A stretch of 45,923 nt of DNA, taken from contig JAGWSF010000052.1 in NCBI GenBank assembly GCA_028876385.1, positions 1-45,923 of the forward strand. The letters are read 5' to 3'. Under the pieces are notes generated by a model. That model saw nothing but the letters and a program-made list of their open reading frames with translations. It did not search any database and had not been told where the DNA came from. Position numbers and translations under genes: made by a program. This document shows positions 15,208 to 24,025 of the stretch, piece after piece; the first letter of the stretch is position 1, and each line of letters begins with the position of its first letter. This stretch comes from Acidobacteriota bacterium. GTDB taxonomy: Bacteria; Actinomycetota; Acidimicrobiia; Acidimicrobiales; Palsa-688.

Positions 15208-17162
15208 CAATCGACGCCTTCGAGGAGGGCGACCGCCTGGCCTTGTCCCGCTCTGGCCTGCGTGTGCAAAGGGGCCGTCACGGGGCGGCAACTGAAGCTC
15301 AGGAACCCCTCGAGGGCGTACCAGTGCTTCAAGAGCACGAACCAGACCTGGAGCGGCATCCACAGCACCACCCGCAGCTTGCCGTAGTAGGCCGCCAGGT
15401 AAAACGACTGCACGGCTGCCGGGAGGGACCTGACGACCAGGACCGCCAGCAGGCGGGCCAGATTGATCCGGGCGTCGGGATGGAACACGGCGTGGGCGAC
15501 CAGGTACATCGTCAGAGCCAGCCGGAACGGCGTCAGCGCCCGGCGGAGCGCCTGCCGGGTGGCCAAGAACCAGATCCGGGGTCCGGCCAGGCCGGTGACG
15601 AACGGCACGTGACGGGCGTAGGCCATTACACCCCCCCGGTACCAGCGGGTCCTCTGGATGCGAAGCTGACGGGCGGTGTTCGGAACGTCCTCGTAGCACA
15701 CGATCCGCGTATCGGCCTCCACCCGGTAGCCCAACCGGGTGATGGCGTAGGTGAATTCGACGTCCTCGCCGTACATGCCTTCGATGAACCCGCCGACCTC
15801 TACAGCTGCGGTCCTCCGGAAGCCGGTGAAGTTGCCCTGTACGCAGAAGATCCCGTCGACCACGTCCGATGCCGGGCGGCTGAACCCGAACACGCCGATG
15901 TTCTCGAAGAACCGCATCCGGTCGATCCAGGTGAGGTACGGCTCCTTGGGCAGCATCAGGCACGACACCAGACCGACATCGGGGCGGCCGAGGAACCACG
16001 GTACGGCGTAGACGAAGCAGTCGGCGTCGACCACGCAGTCGGCGTCTATACGGAACACGATTTCGGAGTTGCAGCGCAGCAGAGCCCGGTTGAGTGCCGC
16101 CGACTTGCCACTGTGCGCTCCGGGGATCACTTCGCCGCGGGCGCTGCGGTACCCGGCCATCGCCTCCAGCGCGACCTGGCGGGTCGAGTCGGTCGACCCA
16201 TCGTCGCAGAGGATCACATGGACCGGACCTCCGTAGCGTTGGGCGGCGGCGTCGACGGACCGGAGCAGGGCGGCGACCACGCCGGCCTCGTTGTAGGCCG
16301 GGATGATGACGTCGATGGGTGGGCGGTCCGGGCCGGGGTCGCAACGGCGACGGGTGAGGACCCTGAACACCCCGAGGAACACGGTGCTCGACGCCAGCGC
16401 CAACGGTGGGCTGGACAGCGCGACGACGGCGATGAGGAGGGGATGGTCGGCGAAGTGCTTCACCACCACTGCGATCAACACCCCGGCGGCCGCCAGTCCG
16501 AGGAGAGTGCACAACCCGACCACCGCCGAGTCGCCCCAGTCGCGGCCCCGGTGCAGGGGAATGGGCGTCAGGTTGGGTAGCTGGAAGGACCGGAACTGCA
16601 GGGCCAGGAGCATCACCGCGGCTACGGCGTACTGGAGGAGGAGGCTGACCAGCGGGGTGGGCCCGAGGGGGGCGCCGAAGTGCACGACGAACAATCCGAG
16701 AGCGGCATCGACCAGGCTCGACAGGAGGAGGAAGACCACCGCGTCGGCCACGATCGTCAACCGTCGCCCCAGGCTGGCGTCGAGAACCGCGGCCATGGCG
16801 ATGAAGAACGCCGTGCCGGTGACCGGTATGACCGGTAGCAGGACCGCGGTGTAGCCGGCCACCGCGGCGGGGCTGGGTACGGCCAGCAAGAGGAGCCGGC
16901 CGACCAGGTGGTCGTAGAGGACCGTCGGGTCGGGTGAGCGCATCCCGACCAGGGCGACCGAGCCGAGCAGCGCGATGAGGAGGAAGGCGGCACAGCGTCG
17001 GTAGCTGGGACGCAGCGGGGGTTCCAGCGCCACGATGGATCCCCGGCCCCGGTCGGAGTGGTCGTAGCTGCGCCAGAGGCTCCTCGCCACGATGGCGAAC
17101 AGGACCAGGCCGTCGAGGGCCAGGATCAGCAGGCCTCGGGGGTCGACCCCTACCGTCTCCAC
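15207..17162 (-). CDS. Membrane family 2 glycosyltransferase (processive polysaccharide synthase type)
   Basis: A 651-residue membrane protein. Residues 1-265 carry about seven hydrophobic segments, a long N-terminal addition. The GT2 domain runs from about residue 280: PPIDVIIPAYNEAGVV, CDDGST (D320-D321), RIDADC (D373/D375), YGEDVEF (E466-D467) and QRTRW (503-507), the D,D,D,QxxRW signature of processive synthases such as cellulose, hyaluronan and Alg8 enzymes. C-terminal membrane segments follow (about 525-620). It should polymerise a nucleotide-sugar at the cytosolic face and push the chain through its own channel. GTG 17162 starts 3 bases after the stop of the HlyD-type gene, and its end overlaps the GH26-like gene. 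No PilZ domain is visible, so direct c-di-GMP control is not evident. Confidence 0.88.
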   Translation of the reverse strand: METVGVDPRGLLILALDGLVLFAIVARSLWRSYDHSDRGRGSIVALEPPLRPSYRRCAAFLLIALLGSVALVGMRSPDPTVLYDHLVGRLLLLAVPSPAAVAGYTAVLLPVIPVTGTAFFIAMAAVLDASLGRRLTIVADAVVFLLLSSLVDAALGLFVVHFGAPLGPTPLVSLLLQYAVAAVMLLALQFRSFQLPNLTPIPLHRGRDWGDSAVVGLCTLLGLAAAGVLIAVVVKHFADHPLLIAVVALSSPPLALASSTVFLGVFRVLTRRRCDPGPDRPPIDVIIPAYNEAGVVAALLRSVDAAAQRYGGPVHVILCDDGSTDSTRQVALEAMAGYRSARGEVIPGAHSGKSAALNRALLRCNSEIVFRIDADCVVDADCFVYAVPWFLGRPDVGLVSCLMLPKEPYLTWIDRMRFFENIGVFGFSRPASDVVDGIFCVQGNFTGFRRTAAVEVGGFIEGMYGEDVEFTYAITRLGYRVEADTRIVCYEDVPNTARQLRIQRTRWYRGGVMAYARHVPFVTGLAGPRIWFLATRQALRRALTPFRLALTMYLVAHAVFHPDARINLARLLAVLVVRSLPAAVQSFYLAAYYGKLRVVLWMPLQVWFVLLKHWYALEGFLSFSCRPVTAPLHTQARAGQGQAVALLEGVD

Positions 17163-17165
17163 CTC

Positions 17166-18587
17166 TCAGAACTGCACCGAGGCGCTCATGCCGGGCAGGA
17201 GCCCTCCCACCGGGTGATCCAGGGTGACGATGGCGTCGAAGGTGACCGGCCCGGACGTGTGGACCGAGTTCTGGATGACGCTCGTCACCGTGGCGTTGAC
17301 CGTCTGGTGCAGCGCCCCGATGGATACCTTGGCCAGACCACCGGCGTGGAGCGTCCCGACCGAGCCTTCCGGCACTTGCACCGTCACCTGCTGGCTCCCA
17401 CCGATCAGCTGCAGGAGCGGTTGGTTGGCCGACGTGGTGCTTCCGCTGGACGGGACCGTGGCGGCGGGGAACAGCTGGAACCCGGACGAGCCGCTGCTCG
17501 GCAGGGCGGCCGGCCCGCTGTACTGGTGCACCCCGTCGGGGCCGAGGAACTCGCCGACGGCCCCGAACACCTCGGCGACGGTGGCGTCGGCCGGTGCCAT
17601 CAGCGTCGCCTCGGCGAGTGCCTGCTGGGCCTGGGCGACCTGGCCCTTGGCCTGGCTCACCGCGGCTTCGGCCTGGGCCACCGCGGTGGGGTTGGCTGAC
17701 GTGGTCTGGAGGGTGATCTGGTACTGAGCGACTCGCAGGGCGGCGGCCGCCGAGTTCACCGCGGCCTGGTCCTGGGTGACCATGTCGTTGGCCTGACCCT
17801 CGGCCACCGATATCTGGCTGGCGGCCTGGGCCGCCGCCGACTGGTCCTTCTCCGTCTGGAGTTGGAGGTCCTGGCAGTGGGTGAACTGGGCCTGCTCGGT
17901 CTGCAGGACGCTCCCGGTGGCGGACGGGTCGGGGGGCACCGGGCCGCTCGGGCAGGCCTGAGCCGACAGAGCCTGATCGGCGTTGACCTGGTTCTGAGCC
18001 TGGGCCGCCGCGACCTGGGCCTGCCCGACGCTGGCCCGCCCCGAGTTGACGGCGGCGTTGAGGTTGGCTTCGGCATTGCTCAGGGCGGTCTGGGCCTGCC
18101 CCACCTGCAGCTGGTACTGCTCGTACTGCGCCGGCGTCAGCTGGGGGCTCTGGGCCTGGGCCAACTCGGCCTGGTCGGCGGCCAGCACCCCCTCGGCCGC
18201 GGTCAGAGCGCTCTGGAGGGTGGTGGTGTCCTGGCGGGCCAGGACCTGCCCCTTCTTCACGGGCTGGCCCACCGCCACCAGCAGCTCGGTCACCTTGCCG
18301 GCGGAGGGGAAGTTCAGGTCGTACACCTGTGACGCCGTCACGGTGGCGGGGTAGGAGGAGCTGCCGGCTCCCATGGATTTCACCGTCAAGCCGGTGGCGG
18401 CCACCGCGGCGGTGGCGAGCACGGCCCCGATGACGGCCCGCTTCTCGGCGAGCTTCAGCGGGCCCCGGGACCGTTCGCTCAGGGGCCGAGCCTCAGAAGT
18501 GGGGGTGAGCGAGGCGTTCATGCCCCGCACCTTCTCGGTGACCACCAGCCCCTGCTCGGGTGGGGCGGTGGGGCGGTCGATGCTCAT
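17166..18587 (-). CDS. HlyD-type membrane fusion/adaptor protein with long coiled coil
   Basis: A 473-residue protein: a cytosolic N terminus of about 48 residues, one membrane helix (AVIGAVLATAAVAATGLTV, residues ~51-69), then an extracytoplasmic part. LNFPSAGKVTELLVAVGQPVKKGQVLAR is the first half of a lipoyl-like barrel-sandwich hybrid. A very long Gln/Ala-rich coiled coil spans about residues 120-330 and the second half follows at EATLMAPADATVAEVFGAVGEFLG, then a beta-barrel ending GGLLPGMSASVQF. This is the HlyD/MacA architecture. In diderms such proteins bridge to an outer-membrane pore; here it is coupled to a polysaccharide synthase, as the HlyD-like domain of Alg44 is to Alg8. Two Cys in the coiled-coil loop (ACPSGP and THCQDL) may form a disulfide. 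Confidence 0.85.
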   Translation of the reverse strand: MSIDRPTAPPEQGLVVTEKVRGMNASLTPTSEARPLSERSRGPLKLAEKRAVIGAVLATAAVAATGLTVKSMGAGSSSYPATVTASQVYDLNFPSAGKVTELLVAVGQPVKKGQVLARQDTTTLQSALTAAEGVLAADQAELAQAQSPQLTPAQYEQYQLQVGQAQTALSNAEANLNAAVNSGRASVGQAQVAAAQAQNQVNADQALSAQACPSGPVPPDPSATGSVLQTEQAQFTHCQDLQLQTEKDQSAAAQAASQISVAEGQANDMVTQDQAAVNSAAAALRVAQYQITLQTTSANPTAVAQAEAAVSQAKGQVAQAQQALAEATLMAPADATVAEVFGAVGEFLGPDGVHQYSGPAALPSSGSSGFQLFPAATVPSSGSTTSANQPLLQLIGGSQQVTVQVPEGSVGTLHAGGLAKVSIGALHQTVNATVTSVIQNSVHTSGPVTFDAIVTLDHPVGGLLPGMSASVQF

Positions 18588-18621
18588 GGACGTCCCCCCC
18601 GGCGGGGCGCCCGTGGTGTGC

Positions 18622-19857
18622 TCATGACGTCGATACCTCGATGGTCATGCCCGGAAGTGCCCCCACCGGCCAACTCGCCAGCGCCACCTCCACCCGGTAG
18701 GCGGCCGGGCCGCCGGAGTTGACCGGTACCGTGTCGAGCTGCACGACCGTCCCGCTGGTCGTCCGGCCGAGAGCCGGTATGGCGACCCGGGCCGGAATGC
18801 CCGACCGGAGGTGGATGGCCACGTCCTGGGGGACCACGGCCACGGCCACCGGAGGTCCCGCGGTGAGAGCGATCAGGGGAAGAGGCCCCCCCGACCCTGG
18901 CGACGCGAGCGCAGTGGCGGACCCTCCGGGGACCTGGACCAGCGATCCCACCGCCCCGGTGACCATGGCTACCCGGCCGGCGATCGGTGAGGTCAGGGTC
19001 AAGGCTTCCACGGCGAGCAGCGCCTGGTCGTAGGAGGCCTGGGCCGTCGCCAGTGTCGCCTCGGCCGACGCGATACGGTCGCCGGTCACCCCGGCCATCG
19101 ACTGGAGGGACGCCAGCAGGGCCTGGTCGGCGAGCAGCACCCGTTGGGCGTCGGCCAACGCCGTGGTCGCCGCCGGATCGGACTCGGTCGCCAGGGCCTC
19201 GCCCCGGTAGACCGGGTCACCGGGTCGCACGTATATGGCGGAGATCTGGCCGGCCCGGACGAAGCCGAGCTGCACCGAGTCGGGGAACTCGATGGTCCCG
19301 GTGAGGCGAGGCGGACCGCTCGGCGCCGCCAGGGTCAGTGCGGTGGCCGTGGTGGTGGCCACCACCGCGGCGGCGGCGATCCCGGCCACCAACCTTCGGC
19401 GCCCCCGGAGCCGACCACCCAGAAGCCTCCCCACCAGGAAGCGCCCGCCGATCTGCTCGAGACGGCGCCGTCGGGCGGCTGCGGACCCCGACTGACCCCC
19501 GGCCGCCGGAGATGGGGAGGGCCCGACCGGCCCGACCGGCCCGACGGGCTCAACCGGTTGCGGCCGCCGCGCTGGAGGCGGGTCGGGGATCGCCGGGCCG
19601 ATGTACGGGTGTGGTGGCAGCGGGTCGGGCGGCGCGTAGGCGGGGGCGGGTGTCGCGCTCAGCGGTGAGCCGGCCGGGACCGGGGACGTCTCGGGTCCCG
19701 TAAGGCCCTGGGCGTCGGGATGGGTGGCGACAGCCGTGCCGGCTCGGGTCCTTCTCCGGTGGACCCGGCGGATCTCCCGGGCTTCGGCCGGCGTACGGCT
19801 TCCCGCCGCCCACCAGTCCCCCACGTCGGTGTCGTGGTCCCACGCCGCCGTGCTCAC
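18622..19857 (-). CDS. Second HlyD-like adaptor with proline-rich cytosolic N terminus
   Basis: A 411-residue protein starting at GTG 19857. Residues 1-155 are cytosolic, Pro-rich and basic (PDPLPPHPYIGPAIPDPPPA, then a GPVGPVGP repeat). One membrane helix lies at about 156-178. The outside part has VQLGFVRAGQISAIYVRPGDPVYRGEALA, a short coiled coil (about 215-285) and SPIAGRVAMVTGAVGSLV, then a barrel ending VGALPGMTIEV. This is the HlyD adaptor fold with a hairpin much shorter than in the neighbour at 17166. The extended N terminus could bind a cytosolic partner. It lies 34 bases upstream of the second adaptor and 26 bases downstream of the surface-protein gene, consistent with one operon. 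Confidence 0.8.
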   Translation of the reverse strand: MSTAAWDHDTDVGDWWAAGSRTPAEAREIRRVHRRRTRAGTAVATHPDAQGLTGPETSPVPAGSPLSATPAPAYAPPDPLPPHPYIGPAIPDPPPARRPQPVEPVGPVGPVGPSPSPAAGGQSGSAAARRRRLEQIGGRFLVGRLLGGRLRGRRRLVAGIAAAAVVATTTATALTLAAPSGPPRLTGTIEFPDSVQLGFVRAGQISAIYVRPGDPVYRGEALATESDPAATTALADAQRVLLADQALLASLQSMAGVTGDRIASAEATLATAQASYDQALLAVEALTLTSPIAGRVAMVTGAVGSLVQVPGGSATALASPGSGGPLPLIALTAGPPVAVAVVPQDVAIHLRSGIPARVAIPALGRTTSGTVVQLDTVPVNSGGPAAYRVEVALASWPVGALPGMTIEVSTS

Positions 19858-19883
19858 GCGGACCGTCCAGACCGTCTCATCGG

Positions 19884-21920
19884 CTACTCGCCCTGCCCGT
19901 CGGGCGGCGAGCTCGAACTCCGGGTGAGGGCCAGGTTCTTCCCCAGCTTCCAGAGGAACAGCATGACCAGCAGCTCACCCAGGGCGACTATGGCCAGGAT
20001 GGTCGTCAGGAGGGAGTGACCACTGGTGCCGATGATGGCGGCGGGCTGAATACCTTGGGTGACTGCAGTGGTCGGCGAGGAAGCATCTGCGGGGACGATC
20101 TGCGGATCACTTCCGAGGGTCGTCAGCGTGGTCGAGCCGCCCGTGAAGGAGAGCCCGGGCCCGACCCCGTTGGTGTAGCCGTAACCCCCGTAACTGCCGG
20201 AGGGGTCATAGAACGTGGAGCCTCCCACCGAGGTACCGAGCCCCGACGAGGACCCGAGCCCCGCCGAGGTGTTACCGATCCACCCCGGAGCTGTCGTGGT
20301 GGAGGTGGAGGGATCTGAAGGCGGTACAGGAGGCACCCACAGAGTCGAGGACGTGGTCGAACTCGACGGGGGTGCCGTCGTCGTCGGGTTGGGCCTCGTG
20401 GTGGTGGTGGTGGCCGGGTCGGTGGTGGTTGACGCCACGGTCGTGGTCGAGGCCGCCGTCGTGGTCGAGACCGCCGGGCCGTCGTAGGTGAAGGTGCTGG
20501 CCGGACCGGTGGCCGACGTCCCGCCGGGGTTGGTGACCACTATCGGGGCAGGACCAGCCGGCCCCGTCGGAGTGACGACCTGCAGCCACGTGCCGTCGGC
20601 GCCGGCGTTGACGACCGGAGTGGGCTTGCCGCCGACCGTGACCGTCGAGTCCGAGGTCAGGCCGGTGCCTTGGATCTGCAGTGGGGTGCCCCCGTCGACG
20701 GAACCATGAGTTGGCACGATGGCTGCCACCGTGGGCACCGCCAGGTAGCTGTACTGGTCGCCGGACGAGATCATCGAAGTGCCTCCCCAAGGCGCGGTGA
20801 CGGTCACGTCCACAGGGGACCCGGGGTTACCGGGCGGCGCGTCCACGGTCATGGATTGACCGCTGGCGGAGATGGAGCGGATGGTGGCGGCCCGGGTGCC
20901 GAAGCGGACCGTGTCACCCTTCTCGAAGTCCGCTCCGGTGACCACCACGCTCTGGCCGCCCGCGAGCGGGCCTTTGCTCGGAGCGACCGCGATGACCGAC
21001 GGGGCCGGACTGATGCTGATCTGGCCGGCGCTGGCGAAGTTCGTGCCCACGGTCAGGCCGCTGCTGCCGAGGACCGACCAGCCACTCCCGCCGCCGCCTC
21101 CGCCCCCACCAGAACCGGCTCCCCCTCCGAAGTAGCCGCCGCCACCCCCCCCGCCGTAACCCGAGGACGAGCCACCGTTGCCGGGACTGGCTGCGTCGGC
21201 CGGCCCAGTCCCGCCCGTCGATCCCGGACCCGACGCGGTCGCCCCCGTACCCGCGGTGACCCCGCTTGCCGCCGACCCGGCCTGACCGTTGGGTCCCCCG
21301 CCTGCTCCTCCGGCTGACGCGCTGGTCCCGCCCCCGCCGCCACCGGCCGCCACCAGGAGTACGGGAGCGCCCCCGCCGACCCGGCCGTACAAGAAGCTGC
21401 CCCCACCGCCGCCCCCACCGCCGGCGGTGGACCCGGGCTGCTGGGCGCCGGCTCCGCCGCCGCCGTACCCCCCGACGCCGGTATTGGCTCCGGGTCCGCC
21501 TGGAATGGCGATCAGGGTTTCACCGGGCGTAACCCCCACCGTGGCCGTGACCTCCCCGCCCAGGCCACCGGAGCTCGGGCCCGGGCCGATACCCCCACTG
21601 CCGGCAGCTCCGTCGACGGTGACGCGCACCGAATCGACGTTGGAGGGGACGGCGTAGGTGTAGCTGGTCTGGCCGGCCTGGTAGGGGAACGAAGTCAGCA
21701 GAGCCGGAGCCGGACCAGCCGTAGAGGGCGCCACCGTGGTGGCGCTGGTGACCAGGGGGCTGCCCCCGGCGTTGGCCCGGGCGGATGTCAACGCCATAGC
21801 CGTGGTCACCGCTCCCGTCGCAACGGCTCCGAGACCGCAAACAGCGGCTGCTCTAGCGGTCCAACGGACCGACTGCCGGTCATGGCGCAACTGGCCGCTG
21901 ACTCTGGAAATCCGAGCCAT
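19884..21920 (-). CDS. Glycine-rich surface protein with two IPT/TIG domains and C-terminal membrane anchor
   Basis: About 678 residues. A basic N terminus and a hydrophobic segment (AAAVCGLGAVATGAVTTAMAL) ending near ANAG form a signal peptide. Next is a beta domain (YTYAVPSNVDSVRVTVDGAAG) merging into a glycine-rich region of about 200 residues, then two IPT/TIG immunoglobulin-like domains (PSVIAVAPSKGPLAGGQSVV and PTVAAIVPTHGSVDGGTPLQ), a Thr/Ser/Pro stalk and one C-terminal membrane helix (LLTTILAIVALGELLVMLFLW). There is no LPxTG. I chose ATG 21920: a promoter at 21967-21995 places transcription start near 21960, excluding a TTG at 22007; ATG 21953 remains possible. Being first in the polysaccharide gene set, it may bind or display the polymer. 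Confidence 0.8.
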   Translation of the reverse strand: MARISRVSGQLRHDRQSVRWTARAAAVCGLGAVATGAVTTAMALTSARANAGGSPLVTSATTVAPSTAGPAPALLTSFPYQAGQTSYTYAVPSNVDSVRVTVDGAAGSGGIGPGPSSGGLGGEVTATVGVTPGETLIAIPGGPGANTGVGGYGGGGAGAQQPGSTAGGGGGGGGSFLYGRVGGGAPVLLVAAGGGGGGTSASAGGAGGGPNGQAGSAASGVTAGTGATASGPGSTGGTGPADAASPGNGGSSSGYGGGGGGGYFGGGAGSGGGGGGGGSGWSVLGSSGLTVGTNFASAGQISISPAPSVIAVAPSKGPLAGGQSVVVTGADFEKGDTVRFGTRAATIRSISASGQSMTVDAPPGNPGSPVDVTVTAPWGGTSMISSGDQYSYLAVPTVAAIVPTHGSVDGGTPLQIQGTGLTSDSTVTVGGKPTPVVNAGADGTWLQVVTPTGPAGPAPIVVTNPGGTSATGPASTFTYDGPAVSTTTAASTTTVASTTTDPATTTTTRPNPTTTAPPSSSTTSSTLWVPPVPPSDPSTSTTTAPGWIGNTSAGLGSSSGLGTSVGGSTFYDPSGSYGGYGYTNGVGPGLSFTGGSTTLTTLGSDPQIVPADASSPTTAVTQGIQPAAIIGTSGHSLLTTILAIVALGELLVMLFLWKLGKNLALTRSSSSPPDGQGE

Positions 21921-21966
21921 ACCGATTTCTGCCCCTGTCTGCTCACTGCCCATTGAGCGTGGCTCG

Positions 21967-21995
21967 ATCGTAGGCCTGGCCGACTGAGTGATCAA
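21967..21995 (-). promoter_or_regulatory. Promoter of the surface-protein/polysaccharide gene set
   Basis: Reading the minus strand: -35 TTGATC (complement of 21990-21995), exactly 17 bases, then -10 TACGAT (complement of 21967-21972). Transcription would start near 21960, about 40 bases before ATG 21920. It lies back-to-back with the plus-strand promoter at 22056. Confidence 0.6.
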
Positions 21996-22055
21996 CCCAC
22001 GATTCAATCAACACATCAATTGTCCGCGGTCCGGCCGAAGTGTTGTCGGATTTGA

Positions 22056-22084
22056 TTGACAATGCACCGGGCGCCTGGGATAGT
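22056..22084 (+). promoter_or_regulatory. Promoter of the HTH/kinase-like gene
   Basis: A perfect -35 TTGACA (22056-22061), a 17-base spacer and -10 GATAGT (22079-22084). Transcription would start near 22091, leaving a leader of about 76 bases before ATG 22167. Confidence 0.65.
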
Positions 22085-22166
22085 CGGCGCGGAGACAGCT
22101 GATGTGTGAGTACCGGGTTCGCGGGGCAATCGCCATCCGGTACGGGCTGACAGTTAGGGGCAGGTT

Positions 22167-23720
22167 ATGGAGTTGGGCGGTGTCACCGAAGTGGCCATAG
22201 CCCTGGGCATGAGCAAGCAGCGGGTCGCCGCCTTGCGCGGCAGGCCCAGCTTCCCGCGACCAGAGGCGCAACTGGCGCAGGGGCCGGTCTGGGACCTCGA
22301 GAAGGTGCGGCGCTGGGCGAGCAGCAGTCGTCAACCGCGCGGGCGACCGCACACGCTCAGCATCCGGCGGCGCCTGGGAAACCGCTACGAGTTGGAAGGG
22401 CTGCCCGACGCGACTCAGCTATTCAATCGGGCCACGGATCTGGCGGCCGTGTCGGCGGGTTGTCGCTGCAGCGCCGTCGCCCTGCATTTCCTGCCCCGCC
22501 CGGAGTCGGAGGAATCCGCCACCCTTCTCGCCACCCGCCTCGAGCTACTCCGCGGCGCGCCCCACCCGCATGTGCTTCCCGTCTTGGACTTCGGGATCGA
22601 CCATGACGACCAACCCTTTCTGGTGACCCCCTTACCGGTCGGCCGACTGACCCGTGTCCTCGGTTGCGCTCCGGCCGACCCGTCGGCCGCCATCGACATC
22701 CTCTGGCAGGTCACCACCGGGGCCCTGCACCTCACCTCCCTCGGGGGAGGCGTCGGATTCTCCGTAGGCACCGAGTCGATCGTGCAGACGTCGTCGTCGG
22801 CCTGGAGCATCGGAGACCTGCGCCCCGAGCAGAACACCATCGATACGGGAACCCTGGTCTTGCAGCTGAGAGGTCTGGTCCGTGATCTGAGGTGTTACGC
22901 CCGGGCGGGTGGCGACGTCCTGGACAAATCATTCGTCTGGCTGGAGTCCCGCCTGGGTCGAAGATCGCTCTCCCTTTCCGCCGATAAGCTGATCCACCTG
23001 CTTCGGGACGACCTGGAGCAGGTCGTGGAACTTCTGTCACACGGCCACGGGGTCCGCGGGCCGTCCGACGGCGTCCCCTGGGAGATCGAGGCGGTCCGCC
23101 AGGGTGGGGCCGATCCCGGTCTGGTGGCCGACTTGCTCCGACACGTGCTCCCCGGCGGTGATCACCACGGCCCGAACAGCGGATCGCGGCACGCCCCCGC
23201 TCAGGTAGCAAAGACATTGGCGCTGCTGACCGCCGAGCAGCTAGCCGCGGTGGGCCGCCACGAACCCGAGTTGCTGCGCCGCGCCGTCGCCTGCTGGGCC
23301 CGCGATCTGGGGGAATGGCTGGAGGTGGGGCTGGACTCGGGTGCGGCTGTCGACTTCCTGGCGAGGATCAGCGACATGGACGACCCTCAACTGCTCCAAT
23401 CGAGCCTGCTGGGACTGGTATCGCTGGCCAACCTGAGTGCCTCGTGGCACGCAAGGTGGGTGTTGATTTCGTTGCTGCAGCACGTGCACGACCCGCGCCG
23501 GGAAACGCTCTTTGCTGAGACGCTATCCCTGTGCGACGACGAGGAGTTGAGGGTAGCGCTGGTCGGGAGCGACCCGAACTGGTTCCCCCCGAAGATCCGC
23601 GACGCGACCTGGCGGGCGACGGCCGAGCCCGTGGTCCTGGTAGACCTGACCGATCCGGGCCTCACACACCACGCGCCGGACAACATGGTCCTTCTACGCG
23701 CCGCCGGGGTACGGCCCTGA
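22167..23720 (+). CDS. HTH protein fused to a degenerate Ser/Thr-kinase-like domain
   Basis: A 517-residue protein. Residues 5-52 are a MerR/AlpA-like helix-turn-helix: GVTEVAIALGMSKQRVAAL, then RPSFPRPEA and GPVWDLEKVRRWASS. Residues ~70-240 align by eye with the N lobe of a bacterial Ser/Thr kinase: GNRYELEGLPDATQLFNRATDLA, CSAVALHFL, RLELLRGAPHPHVLPVLDFGIDHDDQPFLVTPLPVGRL. However, the glycine loop, the VALK lysine, the HRD loop and the DFG metal motif are all missing, so it should be a pseudokinase. Residues ~340-517 are helical and Leu-rich, possibly HEAT-like. ATG 22167 has AGGGG upstream and a strong promoter. It is divergent from the polysaccharide gene set and may regulate it. It is cytosolic: no membrane segment is seen. 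Confidence 0.72.
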   Translation: MELGGVTEVAIALGMSKQRVAALRGRPSFPRPEAQLAQGPVWDLEKVRRWASSSRQPRGRPHTLSIRRRLGNRYELEGLPDATQLFNRATDLAAVSAGCRCSAVALHFLPRPESEESATLLATRLELLRGAPHPHVLPVLDFGIDHDDQPFLVTPLPVGRLTRVLGCAPADPSAAIDILWQVTTGALHLTSLGGGVGFSVGTESIVQTSSSAWSIGDLRPEQNTIDTGTLVLQLRGLVRDLRCYARAGGDVLDKSFVWLESRLGRRSLSLSADKLIHLLRDDLEQVVELLSHGHGVRGPSDGVPWEIEAVRQGGADPGLVADLLRHVLPGGDHHGPNSGSRHAPAQVAKTLALLTAEQLAAVGRHEPELLRRAVACWARDLGEWLEVGLDSGAAVDFLARISDMDDPQLLQSSLLGLVSLANLSASWHARWVLISLLQHVHDPRRETLFAETLSLCDDEELRVALVGSDPNWFPPKIRDATWRATAEPVVLVDLTDPGLTHHAPDNMVLLRAAGVRP

Positions 23721-24025
23721 TTCCGAAGGTCGCACCGTGAAGGTGTTTGGCTCGACCGGCTAACGACCGCGACGCTGCCGGGTCGGCCGGGATCCAAGCT
23801 GGCCACTCCCCCCCGAGCACCGATCTGTAGGTTACGATTCACTTGGTTGTTGCCGTGTTGCCCCTCGGCAACGACAATTGGTGCGGCTCTGGGCGGATTG
23901 CCCCCCGCCCGGAGCCGTGCCGCGTATCCCGGACAGTTAGCTGTGGGTGTCGTGAAGGCGGTCGGGGCGACCCCCGAGTCGACCACCAAGAACGGTCGGA
24001 GCCGGAGCGGTCAGGACCAGAGGGG
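23721..24025. other. Intergenic region between convergent genes (305 bases)
   Basis: No credible gene is seen. It holds a GTTGCCG/CGGCAAC hairpin (23849-23872) and the stronger terminator-like hairpin at 23884-23917. The rest shows no recognisable signal. Confidence 0.6.
23884..23917. terminator. 13-bp stem hairpin, likely bidirectional terminator
   Basis: CGGCTCTGGGCGG (23884-23896) pairs with CCGCCCGGAGCCG (23905-23917), one T-G wobble, loop of 8. It lies between the convergent HTH/kinase-like and histidine-kinase genes. No T-run follows on either strand, as is common in high-GC genomes. Confidence 0.5.

Noticed and set aside
14074..16512. An 812-codon minus-strand frame that would join the GH26-like lipoprotein to a long upstream extension
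   Set aside because: The extension lies in another frame of the glycosyltransferase gene and is Arg/Pro/Gly-rich. The lipoprotein signal at ATG 15207 marks the true start.
21060..21480. GC-rich repeated triplets that look like a repeat array
   Set aside because: They are the codons of the glycine-rich region of the surface protein; there are no regular spacers, so this is not a CRISPR array.
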